Source: Culex pipiens pallens
Taxonomy: Eukaryota; Arthropoda; Insecta; Diptera; Culicidae
Direction of reading: 5' to 3'
Assembly: GCF_016801865.2 (NCBI RefSeq)
Contig: NC_068938.1
Span: 53,850,950 to 53,914,949 of the forward strand
DNA length: 64,000 bases
The translations under genes and the position numbers were made by a program. This document shows positions 19,035 to 31,000 of this stretch, piece by piece. Under the pieces are notes generated by a model that had not been told where the DNA came from, ran no database searches, and worked only from the letters and a program-made list of their open reading frames with translations. Positions within the stretch are counted from its first letter, which is position 1. The number at the start of each line of letters is the position of its first letter.

Positions 19035-20640
19035 ATGCCTCCGAAAAAGAAGGCCGCCGTGAAGGGACCGTTTTTCTTCTTCATGCTGGAGTTCCGAGCC
19101 CGCCAGCAGGCCAAAGGTCAGCAGTTTCCCGGGGGGATGGAGCAGGTTATGCGCGAGGCTGGACCGCACTGGGACAAGCTGGACGACGAAATGCGCGAAG
19201 TTTACAAGGACAAGGCCAAGGCGTACAAAAAGCTGCCGAAGCAAAATTACGGTGAGAAATACACGGCGCAGGGAATTCCGTACTCGGTGGTCGAAAAGGA
19301 ACAGCGCGAACGGGCCGCCAAGGTAGAGCTCATCCGGAACTCGATTGCGGAGCGCATTCAGACTGCGTGCGTCCGGAATGAGCTTGAAGCGATGAAGGTC
19401 GGATTTTGTTTTGTTTGGGTTGTTTGAGGGAAATGCTTATTTTGAGATTTGTTTACAGGTTTACTTCATCGCTTTCAACCACTTTTGCAAAACAACTTCA
19501 AACGTTTACGTTCCGGCCGAAATGGCCCTGGCAAAGTACAGTTTGGAGAACGGTGTGATGGCCAAGATGCACGAGTACATCAACCCGCAGAAGATTCCGC
19601 TGGGTCTCGCACTGGACGCGATCACCTGGTCGGAGGAAACGCACCGCCTTCCGGTTCCGCCGGATTCCAAAGGCGAAACCGACTTTTCCGTTCTGCTCGA
19701 GAAGCTGCTCAACTTTATCGATTTTGAGGAGGAGAAAAAGTGCAAGAATTTCCTACTGTTCACCGACGCTAAGGATGTCGGCGAGACCGAGAACATCCTT
19801 AGCCAATTCACGGAGGACTCCAAGATACTGTTCCCGTTTTTGGTGTGTCCGTTGGGCGAGTTCTTCTACCAGCTTAAGGTTGCCACCGAACGGTACGGGC
19901 TGGGTCTGGACAAGCCAAACTTCCCGGGCCGAACGATCGCCGATGTTCTGCTGAAAAAGGATCCGTACGAGTACACGGGCGGAATATCCTGCGACTTCCA
20001 CGAGGATCTGGGAAATCCACGCTATTGCGCGCTTTCTCGCGTAATCCGTTGGGCGTACATGATCTCGGACAACTGCTGCCTGGACCTGAACATCGAAGTC
20101 ATCTCCGGCCAGCACTTGCCAGCCAACGCAGACACAACGCTCTGCACCGATATGACCCAAAGCGATTCCAAGTCGTTCGTTTCCTCGTCCGACCTCACCC
20201 ACGTCTCGCTGCCGAAAATCCTCAAGCAAGGACGCTCGAAGAGCCCCTTCCGCAACATGGACGACATCAACGGGTCCGTCATCTACAGTTCCCGCGGAGG
20301 AACCGTCAAAGACTGCGACCAAAAGAGCGTCGCCTCGGACAAACTCAACGAAACGAACCCATTCTACGCCGCCCTCAAGGCCCGTCCTGGTCCGTCGTCC
20401 TCAGCTCTGGACACCAAGAGTTTCAATCCGTTCAGTCGGCAGGCCCAGCTGGACGAAACGCGTCAACCGCGTGATGTTGGCGTCGTTGGACATGGTCGCG
20501 GAGCCCTGCTCTCCGGACTGAGGGGCAAATCTGCGTTGGCCGGCGGCGGTGGTGGTTTTGCGTCGCAGAGTGAAGTGTCTTCGTCGGTTGGAGGTGGCTG
20601 CGATTCGTCGGTTAAGTTTAGCGATTGCGACGATGATTAG
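19035..20640 (+). CDS. mael: Maelstrom, HMG-box piRNA-pathway protein (2 exons)
   Basis: Maelstrom acts in the piRNA pathway, in nuage and nucleus, to silence transposons in the germ line. Exons are 19035-19397 and 19459-20640. The 61 bp intron (donor AAG|GTCGGA, acceptor TTTACAG|GTTTAC) joins in phase 0, giving 514 aa. The N-terminus MPPKKKAAVKGPFFFFMLEF leads an HMG box (residues about 8-75, including GPHWDKLDDEMREVYKDKAK). The MAEL domain follows (about 121-320: VYFIAFNHFC, PAEMALAKYSLENGV, DFHEDLGNPRYCALSRVIRW, SDNCCLDLN); this RNase-H-like fold binds RNA. The C-terminus is Ser/Gly-rich and probably disordered. The +3 C in the donor is unusual but the phase and protein support it. Confidence 0.95.
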
Positions 20641-20830
20641 AGAACGTATTGAGAAGCTATTGAAACGATTATCGAGCCGTTTGATAATTGCAGATGAATT
20701 TACCTATTGACCTCGATTTAAAAGGCTGATCGAGCATAAAGCTAATTAAAAACTTGGCAAACATATTTACTTTGCCAGATACTGTTTGAGCTGGATTTGA
20801 ACTAAGTTCGATTTGTATTACAGTGTATTG

Positions 20831-20836
20831 AATAAA
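20831..20836 (+). promoter_or_regulatory. mael polyA signal candidate
   Basis: AATAAA lies 190 bases after the mael stop; an ATTAAA lies earlier, at about 20744. Confidence 0.5.
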
Positions 20837-21011
20837 TTACATTCCGATTCAATTATATTTTTTCTGTTTTCTCTATTCGAAATGAGACAACGAAGCTCTA
20901 ACGAACTACCAAAATCGCAGGCTGGTTTCATAAAAAAGGACTTTTCCGTACGCTTGGTGTTCAAATCTTCATCATTCAAGACTTTCCGTAAACCAGATAA
21001 GATTTCAGTTT

Positions 21012-21268
21012 TTTTTTTTTTCATAAAATTATTTTTATTAGGTCCTTTTCGGTACTGGGACCTGGTTAGGACCGAGTGGGCTTTTGTAATTATATTTGAC
21101 TTAATAATTACAGAGGATCTTGTGTGTAAATGTTAGTGGGAGGGGAGCCGATTACCCGCGGCCTACTCGGGGTTAGTAAGGAAGGGATTGATGTTAAAGA
21201 CAAGGCGTGGGAAGGGAAGGGGGATTGTGTAGGGGTCTTGGTTGGCTCTGCTGGCCTTTGCGTTTTGT
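21012..21268 (-). mobile_element. 5'-truncated retroposon with 14 bp TSD
   Basis: The copies of TAAGATTTCAGTTT at 20998-21011 and 21269-21282 flank 257 bp. On the minus strand this stretch ends GGACCTAATAAAAATAATTT followed by polyA. This is the 3' end of a polyA-tailed non-LTR element or SINE, strongly 5'-truncated. A second copy of the same 3' motif (TTTTTATTAGGTCCTTTT) is at about 29698. Confidence 0.85.
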
Positions 21269-21597
21269 TAAGATTTCAGTTTATTGCGCAATTCTCACTA
21301 ACTTGGACTTCGCACTAAATTATTGCTATCCATCGCACTATTGCGACTTGTCAAACTGGCTTGGGAAATTTTAATTTTCCCAAAAAATGATCAAAGCGAG
21401 CCGATGTTGCTCACCTGTCAATCGCAATTTTAAAGTGCGAATGTCCAGTTTGGTGGAAACTGCGACTGGAAATGTAAATAAACAACTGATGGTTGCCTAG
21501 TTTTTGGAAATTTTGCTGTCAAAAGTGCGAGAGAAAAGTGCGGGCCAAATCCAAGTTACAATGCAAGGATCAATAACTAATAAAATTTAATGCGTTC

Positions 21598-21672
21598 GGA
21601 GCGGCCGTGGCTTACTGGTTACGGTGTTCGCTTTGTAAGTGAATGGTCCTGGGTTCGATTCCCATCTGCTCC
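21598..21672 (+). other. tRNA-Thr(TGT)-like SINE head
   Basis: A complete 7-bp acceptor stem (one G-U), 5-bp anticodon stem TTCGC/GTGAA and T arm TGGG/CCCA are seen. It sits exactly at the 5' end of a TSD-bounded element, so it is a pol III promoter module of a SINE and not an active tRNA gene. Confidence 0.7.
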
Positions 21673-21730
21673 CAACGAGAAAGTATAGGAAATATAATCT
21701 TGAAACTCTGAACATGAACGAAAAATCAAA

Positions 21731-21806
21731 GTCGCTCGAGTCGGGGTTCGATCCCCCGTCCTTTGGATTGGTAAGCAAAAATGCTAACCACTAGGCCATC
21801 GCGACT
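21731..21806 (-). other. Second tRNA-like module, opposite strand
   Basis: On the minus strand AGTCGCGATGGCCTAGTGGT carries a box A, CGGGGGATCGAACCCCG is a clean T arm, and GCGACT closes the acceptor stem. The anticodon arm is poor. The plus-strand head and this module point toward each other. Confidence 0.55.
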
Positions 21807-22316
21807 TGGTGAGCTATACCTGGAATTAGGAATACTTGCTACCAACTATATACGCGCTGAGTCCTTGTCCATTTGACAAGGGTTCGGAAGTTCTAAATAA
21901 CGTTTGAACCCGATTGGTTCAAACGTTCTTCAGGGCGGGGCTTGTCGATAAAGCTGAAGTACCTCGCGCTCGGCTAGCCAGCGTAGAAATGGGTCACCGA
22001 AGCTCGGCAGAGCTAACACCTTCCAAATGCCTATGCGAGTTATTTGCATGTATAGAATGTAGATCTAAAAATACATGGAAACAACTCAATTTGTAAGAAG
22101 CGGCCGCGTGGTCCCGTTTGGTTGGTTGCACACACACACACACAACTAATAAAATTTAATGCGTTTGAGCTGGTAAGACCGTTGAAAATAAGTTAATAAG
22201 TTATTATTCGATCTTAATTTCTCGAAGTAATATCGACAAGTTACGACTAACGATCGAGAAAATCTTGATATTTGTTAGAAAATTTCAAACATTTCAAAAA
22301 ATTAAAAGTTTAATTA

Positions 22317-24569
22317 GGGGGAGGGGGGGCAGAATGGCCCGCCTAAGTAAAATGCGCCAAAAACCATAGAAAAACATGAAAACTTACACTCAGAAAAAAG
22401 TACTGGCGAAATCCATAAGAACGTCTTATGACCATTCGACATCAGGATTTTATTCGAATGTCATAAGATTTTCTTATGTCTGGGAGGGGAAATTTGACAA
22501 AGCCGTCACTTAAGATTTCCATTGAGCTATCTTATGATATTGGTACGAAGATTTTTATGACTTCAACAATTATTTTATTATGGATATCAGTGTTCTTCAT
22601 AGAGCAATCTTATGATATTTGTAAGAAGTTTTTTGTGACTTTAATAATTATGTTATTATGGATATCATTGTTTATTATTATTGTTTTATACTGGCATACA
22701 TATTAAATTAAGATCTAGATTTGATTGGAAAACTGTGAAGGCCAAAGTTCTCCAGAACGATGCTCTCTGATCCGTTTTCATCACCGGTCCCCGAAGAGTC
22801 GCGCCAAGGCAGGTTCACTTGGGTTCTTTACTTTCCCGAATTTCTCCGATTCCGAACCAGATCTAGCCGGCGGCCACGAGATCTGTGCCCTTGGCGGTCA
22901 AAGAACGGCGATCCGGGACGTGCAAGAGCCTCGCGTCTCGATCGGCAGAATTGTTTTCCGGGAAGAGCTCGTCGCGTCACTCTCGCTGAAGCTCGGGATT
23001 TATTCCACCGGATCGGTCTGTGGAGTGAAATTTAGGTTAAATTCTGGTTCAATTTCAAACATGTGTACTTACGTTAGATTTTGCGAGTCCGTTTTGGCCG
23101 GGGGCACAAGATGCCGTCCTTGCCGGAGCCTCCAACTGGCGTCTCGATCGGTGAAATGGCGCTCTGGGATGGGCTCGTCGCTTCGTTTTCACTATTGATT
23201 TGGACCGAGCATACGGAATCGGCTTCGATTGTGAAATTGAAGTCAAGGTCCTGTGAATGTAATGAAGTAATAGTTATATGCCATAAAGAATTAAAAAGCA
23301 ATAACTTACGTTACGGGTCCTCTACTTGGAAACAACTTGCAACAAGTTTGCTCTTCCGACGCCATTTTAAAGTTTGGGTGAAATAAAATTGTCTTAAGCT
23401 ATTTTCACACTGCTGACATTTGTAAATAGCGAATGTCCAAGCTATAAAATCCATAGGAAAATCTTATGAACTTTGTTGCCAGTTCTTATAAAAAAACAAC
23501 AACATGGCATTGGTCGAACAGCATTGGAAAATCTTATGTAAAGCATGCGCTGATTCGATCTGATATCATAAGCTTTGCTATTGCTTTCATTAGCTTAATT
23601 ATGAATTTCGTGAGGGCCTCAATGGACACAGCTGGGACCTCGTTCATAAGACTTAACTTATGGTATTAATAGGAGCTTTTCTCTCAGTGTATATGAATTC
23701 AGTGTAGTAGGCTTATGCTTTGGGATGTTTCCTTCAATGTTATATACTTGGTTGATGAAATTTTTTAGCTTAAAACTGTTTTTGAGCCACTTTTAAAAAA
23801 AAGTTTTTTCGACTTTTTTTCCAGGGTGCGGGGCAGAATGGGCCACCCTGCGGGGCAGAATGGGCCACCTTAGAAAACAAGCCATTTTGTCTAATACAAC
23901 GTTGAAGGGAGATAAGAAATGACTTAAGGTACCTTTCTAACATAGTTTCCATGAAGTTAGACCACTTTAATAAAAATAGTCACTTATCAAAACAAAATTT
24001 TTGAAAATAGTGTTAATATGTTGAAAAAGGACACTATTTTTACAAATAATCATCAAAACAACTAAAAAATCAACTAATTTTGCATTAAACGTGATTTGTG
24101 AAGCTACCAGGAGTGAAATAATCCATTTAATCCAAATTTCATAACTTTTGATTGTTTTTAGAAGGCAGGATAAGGGTGGTCCATTCTGCCCCCAAGTGGA
24201 TTTTAATTTAACACTTCCACCACCAAGTCTCTAAATGATTTCAAGGTTCCGTTGTTGTTTGTATACCTTGGTAGTAACATCTAGTATCGTTATAAGCATT
24301 GAGCAAACTTTTTCAAACAGTCCAACTTTTCAGAAAGCTTATTTAAAAACCTCGAAATAAACAACATTTGCGTGGTTTTTCTAATAAATTTACATTTTTG
24401 CTCATAATTCCAAGAATACAATGAATTCAAACGTCATTTTCGGTATGGTGAAGTTATTTGACGTCCTTTATAAGACCCTTGCCTTACAATTGGTCTAAAT
24501 CCATTCTAAAGCCCAAAACCAAGGGTGGCCCATTCTGCCCCCCTGGTCCATTCTGCCCCCCCCTGCCCC
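22317..24569. mobile_element. TA-flanked element with GGGGCAGAATGG ends
   Basis: TA (22315-22316) precedes GGGGGAGGGGGGGCAGAATG. TA (24570-24571) follows the complementary end, which reads GGGGCAGGGGGGGGCAGAAT when reversed. Further GGGGCAGAATGGGCC copies lie at about 23829 and 23852. Without the nested element the size is about 950 bp. No transposase frame is seen. Confidence 0.75.
22387..23689. mobile_element. 1.3 kb TA-flanked transposon nested in the previous one
   Basis: TA|CACTCAGAAAAAAG (22387) faces CTTTTCTCTCAGTG|TA (23689). CCATAAG.....TCTTATGA repeats next to each end add to the inverted repeat, and AATCTTATG-type motifs recur inside. On the minus strand it holds an exon-like structure: ATGGCGTCGGAAGAGCAAAC at about 23364, donor GTAAGT at about 23308, acceptor CACAG at about 23252, a 175 bp exon reading DLDFNFTIEADSVCSVQINS, and another donor at about 23072. 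The frames do not join cleanly, so this is probably a relic or a captured gene piece. Confidence 0.7.
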
Positions 24570-24654
24570 TATTTGAAATTTGAAACATTTCAATGTTTAG
24601 AAATTAAAAAAAAATTAAGCCAAATATTTTCTTGAAATTTTAAAAACCTGGAAT

Positions 24655-24816
24655 GGGACCATCCACAAACCACTTGGACACTTTTATGGAAATCCCAACC
24701 CCCCCCCCCCCCCCTCTCGTGGACAATTGTCCATACAAAAAAAATTGTATGGAGCGTGGACAATCGCCATACCCCCCCCCCCCCCTGAAGTGTCCACGTG
24801 GTTTATGAATGGTCCC
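24655..24816. mobile_element. Foldback MITE, GGGACCATCC ends (copy 1)
   Basis: GGGACCATCCACAAACCACT at the left faces a complementary right end (GGGACCATTCATAAACCACG reversed). The interior has opposed C-runs and GTGGACAATTGTCC. A sister copy is at 44974-45110. Confidence 0.75.
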
Positions 24817-25050
24817 AATTTAAAAATTCATAATTTTAAAAATTCCAAATTTTAAATTGAAAAAAAAAACAGAAATTACACTTTAATGTTTTTGTAAATA
24901 CAATTTTTTTGAAATTTAAAGCTGCAAATTAAAAAAAATATAGAAAGTTAAAATTTTGAAATTAGAAAAATCGAAAACTTATAAAAAATATATCCGATAC
25001 AAATATTTTTCAATGTTTTTGTGTCCCTCGGTTCTAGCCTGGGTCAAGGA

Positions 25051-25072
25051 GGGGGGGGGGGGGGGGGGGGGG
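25051..25072. repeat. Poly-G tract, about 22 bases
   Basis: An uninterrupted G run follows GGGTCAAGGA. It may be collapsed or extended by the assembly. Confidence 0.8.
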
Positions 25073-26540
25073 TTTGAGGGTCAACAAAATTAAAAAAATG
25101 TATATAAAAAATTAAATAGCAAGACTTAGTCTCAACATTTGAATGAAAAAAGTGTTTTGTAATCATTTGTTTTCAAAAAATGTAAGTTTGATGAAAAGAA
25201 AAAAAAATAAAAAACCTTTTTGCTGTACTGTATATTAATTTTTTTTCAAAAATCGAAATATTTTTAATCAACACAATCATATTAAAAATGATTCTAACCG
25301 CAGGGGAAAGCATTTTAAATTGATTTAAGCTGATTGCCCTTGAATTTCCATTGAAATTTTGAAGATTTTTTTGGAAAAAAATGAAATTATATCGATAGTT
25401 CCCGTAGTTTTGACCATGCTCAAATGTGTACGAAAAATCTTGGTGCACACCCACTGAGAATTGTGGCTCGAGCCTTGACTCGATTCAGGCTCGATCTCGA
25501 GCCAAAATTCTCAGTGGGCAAGCTCTAGTTGAGATGCACCGTATAATTATCTAAAATTCTACAAACATCCCGGATTTTTAAAATTTTTGATTTTCTTAAA
25601 CCATGATTTTTTTATTTTTGAATTTATATTGCTTTTACCAATTTTTATCGTAATTTCGCGATTGTAAAAAATTTAGCATTCCAAAAATTTTAGAGATTAT
25701 TTTTTTAATAGATTCAGAAATTTAAAAAAAATATAAATTCTGAAATGTAAAAAAATCAAATTTATAAGGCTGTTGCAAATATTCTTTCGAAATAAAACAA
25801 ATAAGATTAAAAATCTACAAAAATAGGATTAAAAATCTCAAAATCTACAAAAAAATTAAATTAAAAAAAATGAAATTGAAAAGTTCAAACATTAAACCTA
25901 ATTTTTTTCAAAATATAAAATTTTTGGAACTCCGACATATGTAATGAATCGTAAAAATTCAAAAAATCTAATAAAAATAACAATTAAAAAAAAAATAAAA
26001 TTGCAAAAATAAATTTTGGAATTTTGAATATTAATTTTTTTTATAAAGTTTGAAAATTCAAAATAAAAAAAAATAAAATAAGACAGATTACAAATTTCAA
26101 GAGCATATTTTTTCAAACAATTAAACTGCCGTTCTACGCATAATTGTCCCATGTCATTTTTAGTCGATTCTGACTTTTTGTCATTTTTAGATTAAGTTTT
26201 ACGTTTACTTTTCGAAAAACACATAAAATCTAGTTATTTGTTCGGAAACTCATTGAAAACAACACCAAGTCTGTTTGTCCCATCGCTGTACTTCTACGCA
26301 TAATTGTCCCACCAAGTATTTTCTAACACGAAATCATCAGTTTTACGAAGTATTGTGTTTTACGAAGTATTGTATAGCAAGAAGAGGGAAGGGGAGGGGG
26401 GTGGAGGGGCAACAAAATAAAAAAAATATAAAATTCAATCAAATAACAAGCCATGGTCTCAACATTTGAATGAAAAAAGTGTTTTAAAATGCATTTTACA
26501 CCTGCCCAGTTGTTTTGCAATCATTAGTTTTCAAATATCC
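25073..26540. repeat. AT-rich repeats with two copies of one family, plus a 69 bp palindrome
   Basis: Two copies share a purine run, CAACAAAAT, AATAACAAGCCATGGTCTC-like sequence, CAACATTTGAATGAAAAAAG and GCAATCATTAGTTTTCAAA: one at about 25060-25180, one at about 26390-26540. At 25450-25518 a short palindrome has CCCACTGAGAATT-TGGCTCGAG arms. TTCTACGCATAATTGTCCCA occurs at 26132 and 26292, 160 bases apart. No gene is seen. Confidence 0.5.
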
Positions 26541-28090
26541 AAGTATTGAAGGAGCAATTCCAGCCAAGATTCCAGCCCAAAACTGGAATTTTTTAGGTAC
26601 TTTTTTCTCGACCCTCTCCGATTTAAATGAAACATTGTAGACATGTTATCCTAGTTACACTCGATTATGACATTTTAGAAGGGCGTAAGTGTTTTAAATA
26701 TTTTTGTATTCCGTAATTTAAATATTGCTGTATCTCGAAGCCGTTGCATCGTATCAAAAAGTGGTCAAAGACAAACTTGTAGGAAATTTGACGGGCTTTC
26801 CGAAAAAAATACACTGAAAGAAAAAAAAAACTCCACTTTTATGAAATTTTTTGATTTTAAAGTTTAAAAGTCAAATTTGAAAGTGAGCCCACGATTTTTT
26901 TTCGTTCAAAATTTTTGTGGAAATAGTCTAAGATGTTACAAAAAGACTCACGAAAAATGCAGGATGGAGCAACTCACCTAAAAAAATACAAAAATCATTT
27001 ACTGAAACTGTTTTTTTTTAAGTTTTAGAGCACTAATTACATTGCTCATAACTGAAACATAATATTTTTTTCAGTGTAGTATAGTAACCTGGATAGTAAA
27101 TTAGCTTATATCTGTAAGCCCATACATCCAATTGAAATGTGGTCAAGAACAATCTTATGGGAAATTGGACGAGCTTTCCGGCAAAAATATTTTCGAGACT
27201 GAAAAATTAGGTCTGTCATATAGAAATCGCCAAAAACCATAAAAAAACCTATAAACATTGAAAAATATTTGCAACGGCCTTAATTAAAATAAAATTAATA
27301 GTTCAAGATTGCAGAAATAAAAAAAACAGAATTTTTTTAAAGTTTAAAATATTAAAACGTAAAAATTCTGAAATTATAAAAAAGTCAATAACTCAAAAGA
27401 CAACATTATAAAAATAGCAATTTTACAAATATAAATTAATAAAAATTAAAATGCTTTTTTTTTAATTCAACATTTTAGATACACTGAAAACCCGATGCAA
27501 AGTGGGGTTCATCATTTGAAAAAAAAAAACTCTTGTGCATTATTTTCAATACTGACAAACAGAAAATATAATGATGATTAGACAGATATTTGCTGAAAGA
27601 AAACAAATCGACAATCAGGTTCGCGTATAGAAAAATTTCACTTCATATTCAAAACAAAATTGCAAAAAACGGGAAAACTAAGCAATAGGGGTATATTTTT
27701 GGACCAAAAAAAAGAGTAAAAAAATATTAAAAGAGCAAAAACCTAAAATGATTTTTTCAATCTGTTAGTAATGAAACAACTTTTATTTTTATTATTTCAA
27801 ATATTTTTTATTTAAATTTATTTTATCAAACAATTGTTCCATTTAATTTCCATATGCTTAAAACAGCACGAATAAAACTTAGCTGAATTGGTTTCTTTCA
27901 ATTTTAAATTGTATGATTACGATTAGACTTTTTTTTTACTATAGTAGCTTGCTTCCGAATAATTTTCTGCTCCTGTCTTTAGTAGTATTAATTATTTAGT
28001 ATATAATTATTAGCTGTGTCTGCGCTCTTTTTTTATAATTTATTTCTTGATCTAATACGCCTAATGTAGTAGTACACAGTGCTATAGTTT
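26541..28090. repeat. Old dispersed repeats, no gene
   Basis: AT-rich sequence. Two diverged copies of one repeat are seen: GTGGTCAAAGACAAACTTGT with GGGCTTTCCG at about 26760, and GTGGTCAAGAACAATCTTAT with GAGCTTTCCG at about 27140. Nothing coding is supported. Confidence 0.4.
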
Positions 28091-31000
28091 GGTAATCAAT
28101 TGGATATCGTCGACAAATCTGCAACCATCATCATCATCGTCGCGAGCAACGGGAGAGCGAGTAGCCAAGGTTCCCTTTTTTTCTTTTTTTCGTTTCCTTT
28201 TTCGTGTAGTCTCAAAATGCGGGATGAAAATCTGAAGAAAAATCGTCGTCTAGATTGTTGTTTTTCTTGTAGTTTGTTTTTTTAAAGAGTTTTCTGGCGA
28301 GTTGAGTTGCATTTTTTTCTTCTTCTCTTTAGCGAGCAAAATGAAGGCCAATGATGGTTTGTGTGTGTGAGTGAGTGTTGGAAAATGAAACCTACTCAGC
28401 AGCAGCGATAGCGATTTTGATCCTTTTTTTAAGTTTTGTTATTTCTTCTTCTAAGTTTGCAGGAGATTCGAACTGTACTCTTTTATCTAGTTTTATATTT
28501 TTTATATGCTGGTTCGACTCTCTGTTGGCATTTATTGTTTGTATGAAATAAAAGCTTTTTTTTTGTGTTTTACTTTAAATACTTTTGGACTTGTTGTTGT
28601 TGTTGTTAAACTACACTATCATTCTCTGTTCCACCATAAGTTCTAAGAGTTATTTATATTGGATCCGATTTACTTTTCTGTTATTTCTGCTCTATTTTAA
28701 TATGTTTGCATAATACTTTTTGTTGTAGTTTTACACATCGTTAGATACAGCTACTGGTAGTAATTTATTATTTGTTTTAATGAGTGGGGATATGTGATAA
28801 TCAATTTGACTACTTCAATTTTAGGTTCGTTCTCTCTTATTTCCGTTTTCGCTCTCGCTTTTGTTCATGAATTCCTTTTGGTCTCTCAAAAAAGATTTTC
28901 GATTCCGGCGAGTCAACGCTCTCGCAACCCCGATCCGATTGGGAAAGCTCTTTCTACGGTGCATTCGAGAGGAATTTCTCTCGCGATAGGGTGAGAGAAA
29001 GACGAGGATTGTAAGCTCGATTGTCGTTCAGCGGTGAGAAAGAGTTGGTTTCGGTATTTATCAAGGTTTTCGGCGTAGCGCAGTGGAAAATATTTAAACG
29101 GTGCAAAGTTTATGGGAAAATTAAACTTGTCTCATCGGATCGGATCTTGGGAGAGGGGCTTCCTTGGGATCGTTACAAAATCAGAATGACTCGGTTGGTT
29201 TGATGTAATTGTGCTAGTGCCGGATGAAATGACTGGGGTTTTGTTCTAATTTGGTTGACTAATTTGATCAACTATTGGGGAACTTCTTGTTGTTTTCTTT
29301 TCTTATGGCAATTTGATCATCTAAATTAACACTTTGCGTTTTGGTTCAGGAATATCTATTTGCTGAATTTTGTTTTGACGGCATTAGAAAACAGCGAGAC
29401 GATGAAAAAAGCGCTCATATAAGAACATAAAATCTCGTTAAATCATTATAAATCCATTGATCAACAATTTAACATCCAATTTGAATAATCAGAAACTCAT
29501 TGCGAAATTTTTTAAGCCCTCACAGATTATTTACGACCTAAAAAAACGATTTTGTGCATTTTTTAAAAATTTGCTCGAACTTTGTGGGGGCCATACAAAA
29601 ATGGTAATCAAAAATTAGAAAATCTTTTTTTTTTTGAAGGAATTTTCAGATCGATTTGGTGTTTTCTGCAAATGGTAGACTTTTTTCTCTCCATTATTTT
29701 TATTAGGTCCTTTTAGTGCTGTGAACGTGGTAGCTATTGATGAGGACTTTTCAGTGAAAAAAGGTACAAGGGAAATAATGCGATGCCGGAACAAAAATTT
29801 TACCGCCGAGTTATTTTTTTAAATAACCGAAATAACTCCCGAAAAAAATCGACTGCTTTTGACTTCGATCGCTCGTCAACTTTTTGTCAGATTATCGCTG
29901 ATAAAAAAGAAACATTTGCAATATCCGATCCATCCGAAAAACATAATTTCAAAATTTTAAAATCTTGCCTTATGTTTGAAAATATCGAAAAATCATTATT
30001 TAGGGACCTTTCAAACATCAGCTAGATTTTACACGACGATTGGTTGCCAAGCATCGTCTTTTGAAAAAAAAAAAAACAAAGCAGTTCCATTTTTTATTTT
30101 GAGAAATAAACTTTAATTGGATGGACATTGGCGAAGTCCTTGTAGATAAAAAGGAAGACACTAGTGGTTGGTACTAGCAATGGTGGCCGACAGCTATAAA
30201 GTCAACTTCGTTTTTTTGGATGACACTTAGAAAACCATCATTATCAATTTTTATTCTTTGCAAGGCTTTATCTCAGCAACTAATTTCCGATTTTGAAAGT
30301 CTTAAAACGAAAATAATGGAAAATTTTCTCAGCTATTCGTAAAAATCTTAACACTTAAAAAAAAAAATGTTCCTATGTTTACCATAAATTTCGATTAAAA
30401 TTGCTATAACTTGAAAATTATGCCATTTATAAAAAAAATCTTTTTTTTTGTATAATGTTTAAATTGCGAAAGAAAATTCAGGGTAGATAATTTTTCTGAT
30501 AAGTTCTCATCAGTATTGTTAATGAGTGATAGAAAAAACTATCATTTGATGATTTCTTTACCAAAATATCAGACAGTATAGCGACCGTCACTGTTGCTTT
30601 TCAAATCTCTTCTCGTGTCTCTTGATTCCCATCAAGAGCATTCTCTTTCTATCACTCCTTCTCTTTTCCTCGTTCACGCACACTCGCCGAAAATTCTTTT
30701 GTTTTCTCAGCAAACCGCAAAGAAAGAACGCGAGAGGGGGATTGGGAACCGACCTCGAATTACGTCCGGCAAAATTGCGTTGGCAAATTTGTTTTGTGAC
30801 GGCTTTTGTGGATACGTTTTGTAGAGGGGAAATGATTGTGAATTTGGGAGTGAGAGAGAAGAAGGAGAACGTCACAAGGGATTGTGTAGAGACCGGCATT
30901 TTTTGGTGATGAGAATCTCGCTACAGAAAAAAGGACAGTCAAAGTTGGGAGTTGGAAATTCTGACATGATGATTGGTAGTTGCTGAGAACTGAAAGTTTG

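Larger units (their letters stand above)
21597..22143 (+). mobile_element. 547 bp tRNA-Thr-derived SINE with 22 bp TSD
   Basis: Identical 22 bp copies (21575-21596 and 22144-22165, starting AACTAATAAAATTT) flank it. The head (21598-21672) folds as a tRNA: GGAGCGG pairs with CTGCTCC, the anticodon loop TTTGTAA gives TGT (Thr), and the box B is GGTTCGATTCC. A second tRNA-like module lies on the opposite strand at 21731-21806 (TGGCCTAGTGGTTAGC, GGATCGAACCCC). A small hairpin (AACGTTTGAACC against GGTTCAAACGTT) lies near 21898-21926. The 3' end is (CA)n. No TTTT occurs on the + strand, which suits pol III transcription through the whole unit. Confidence 0.8.

Noticed and set aside
21598..21806. 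Two functional tRNA genes
   Set aside because: Both modules lie inside one TSD-bounded element with a (CA)n tail and lack pol III terminators at their ends.
30588..30942. Short overlapping ORFs on both strands
   Set aside because: About 100 codons or less, no domain, in a CT/GA-rich block where chance frames are common.
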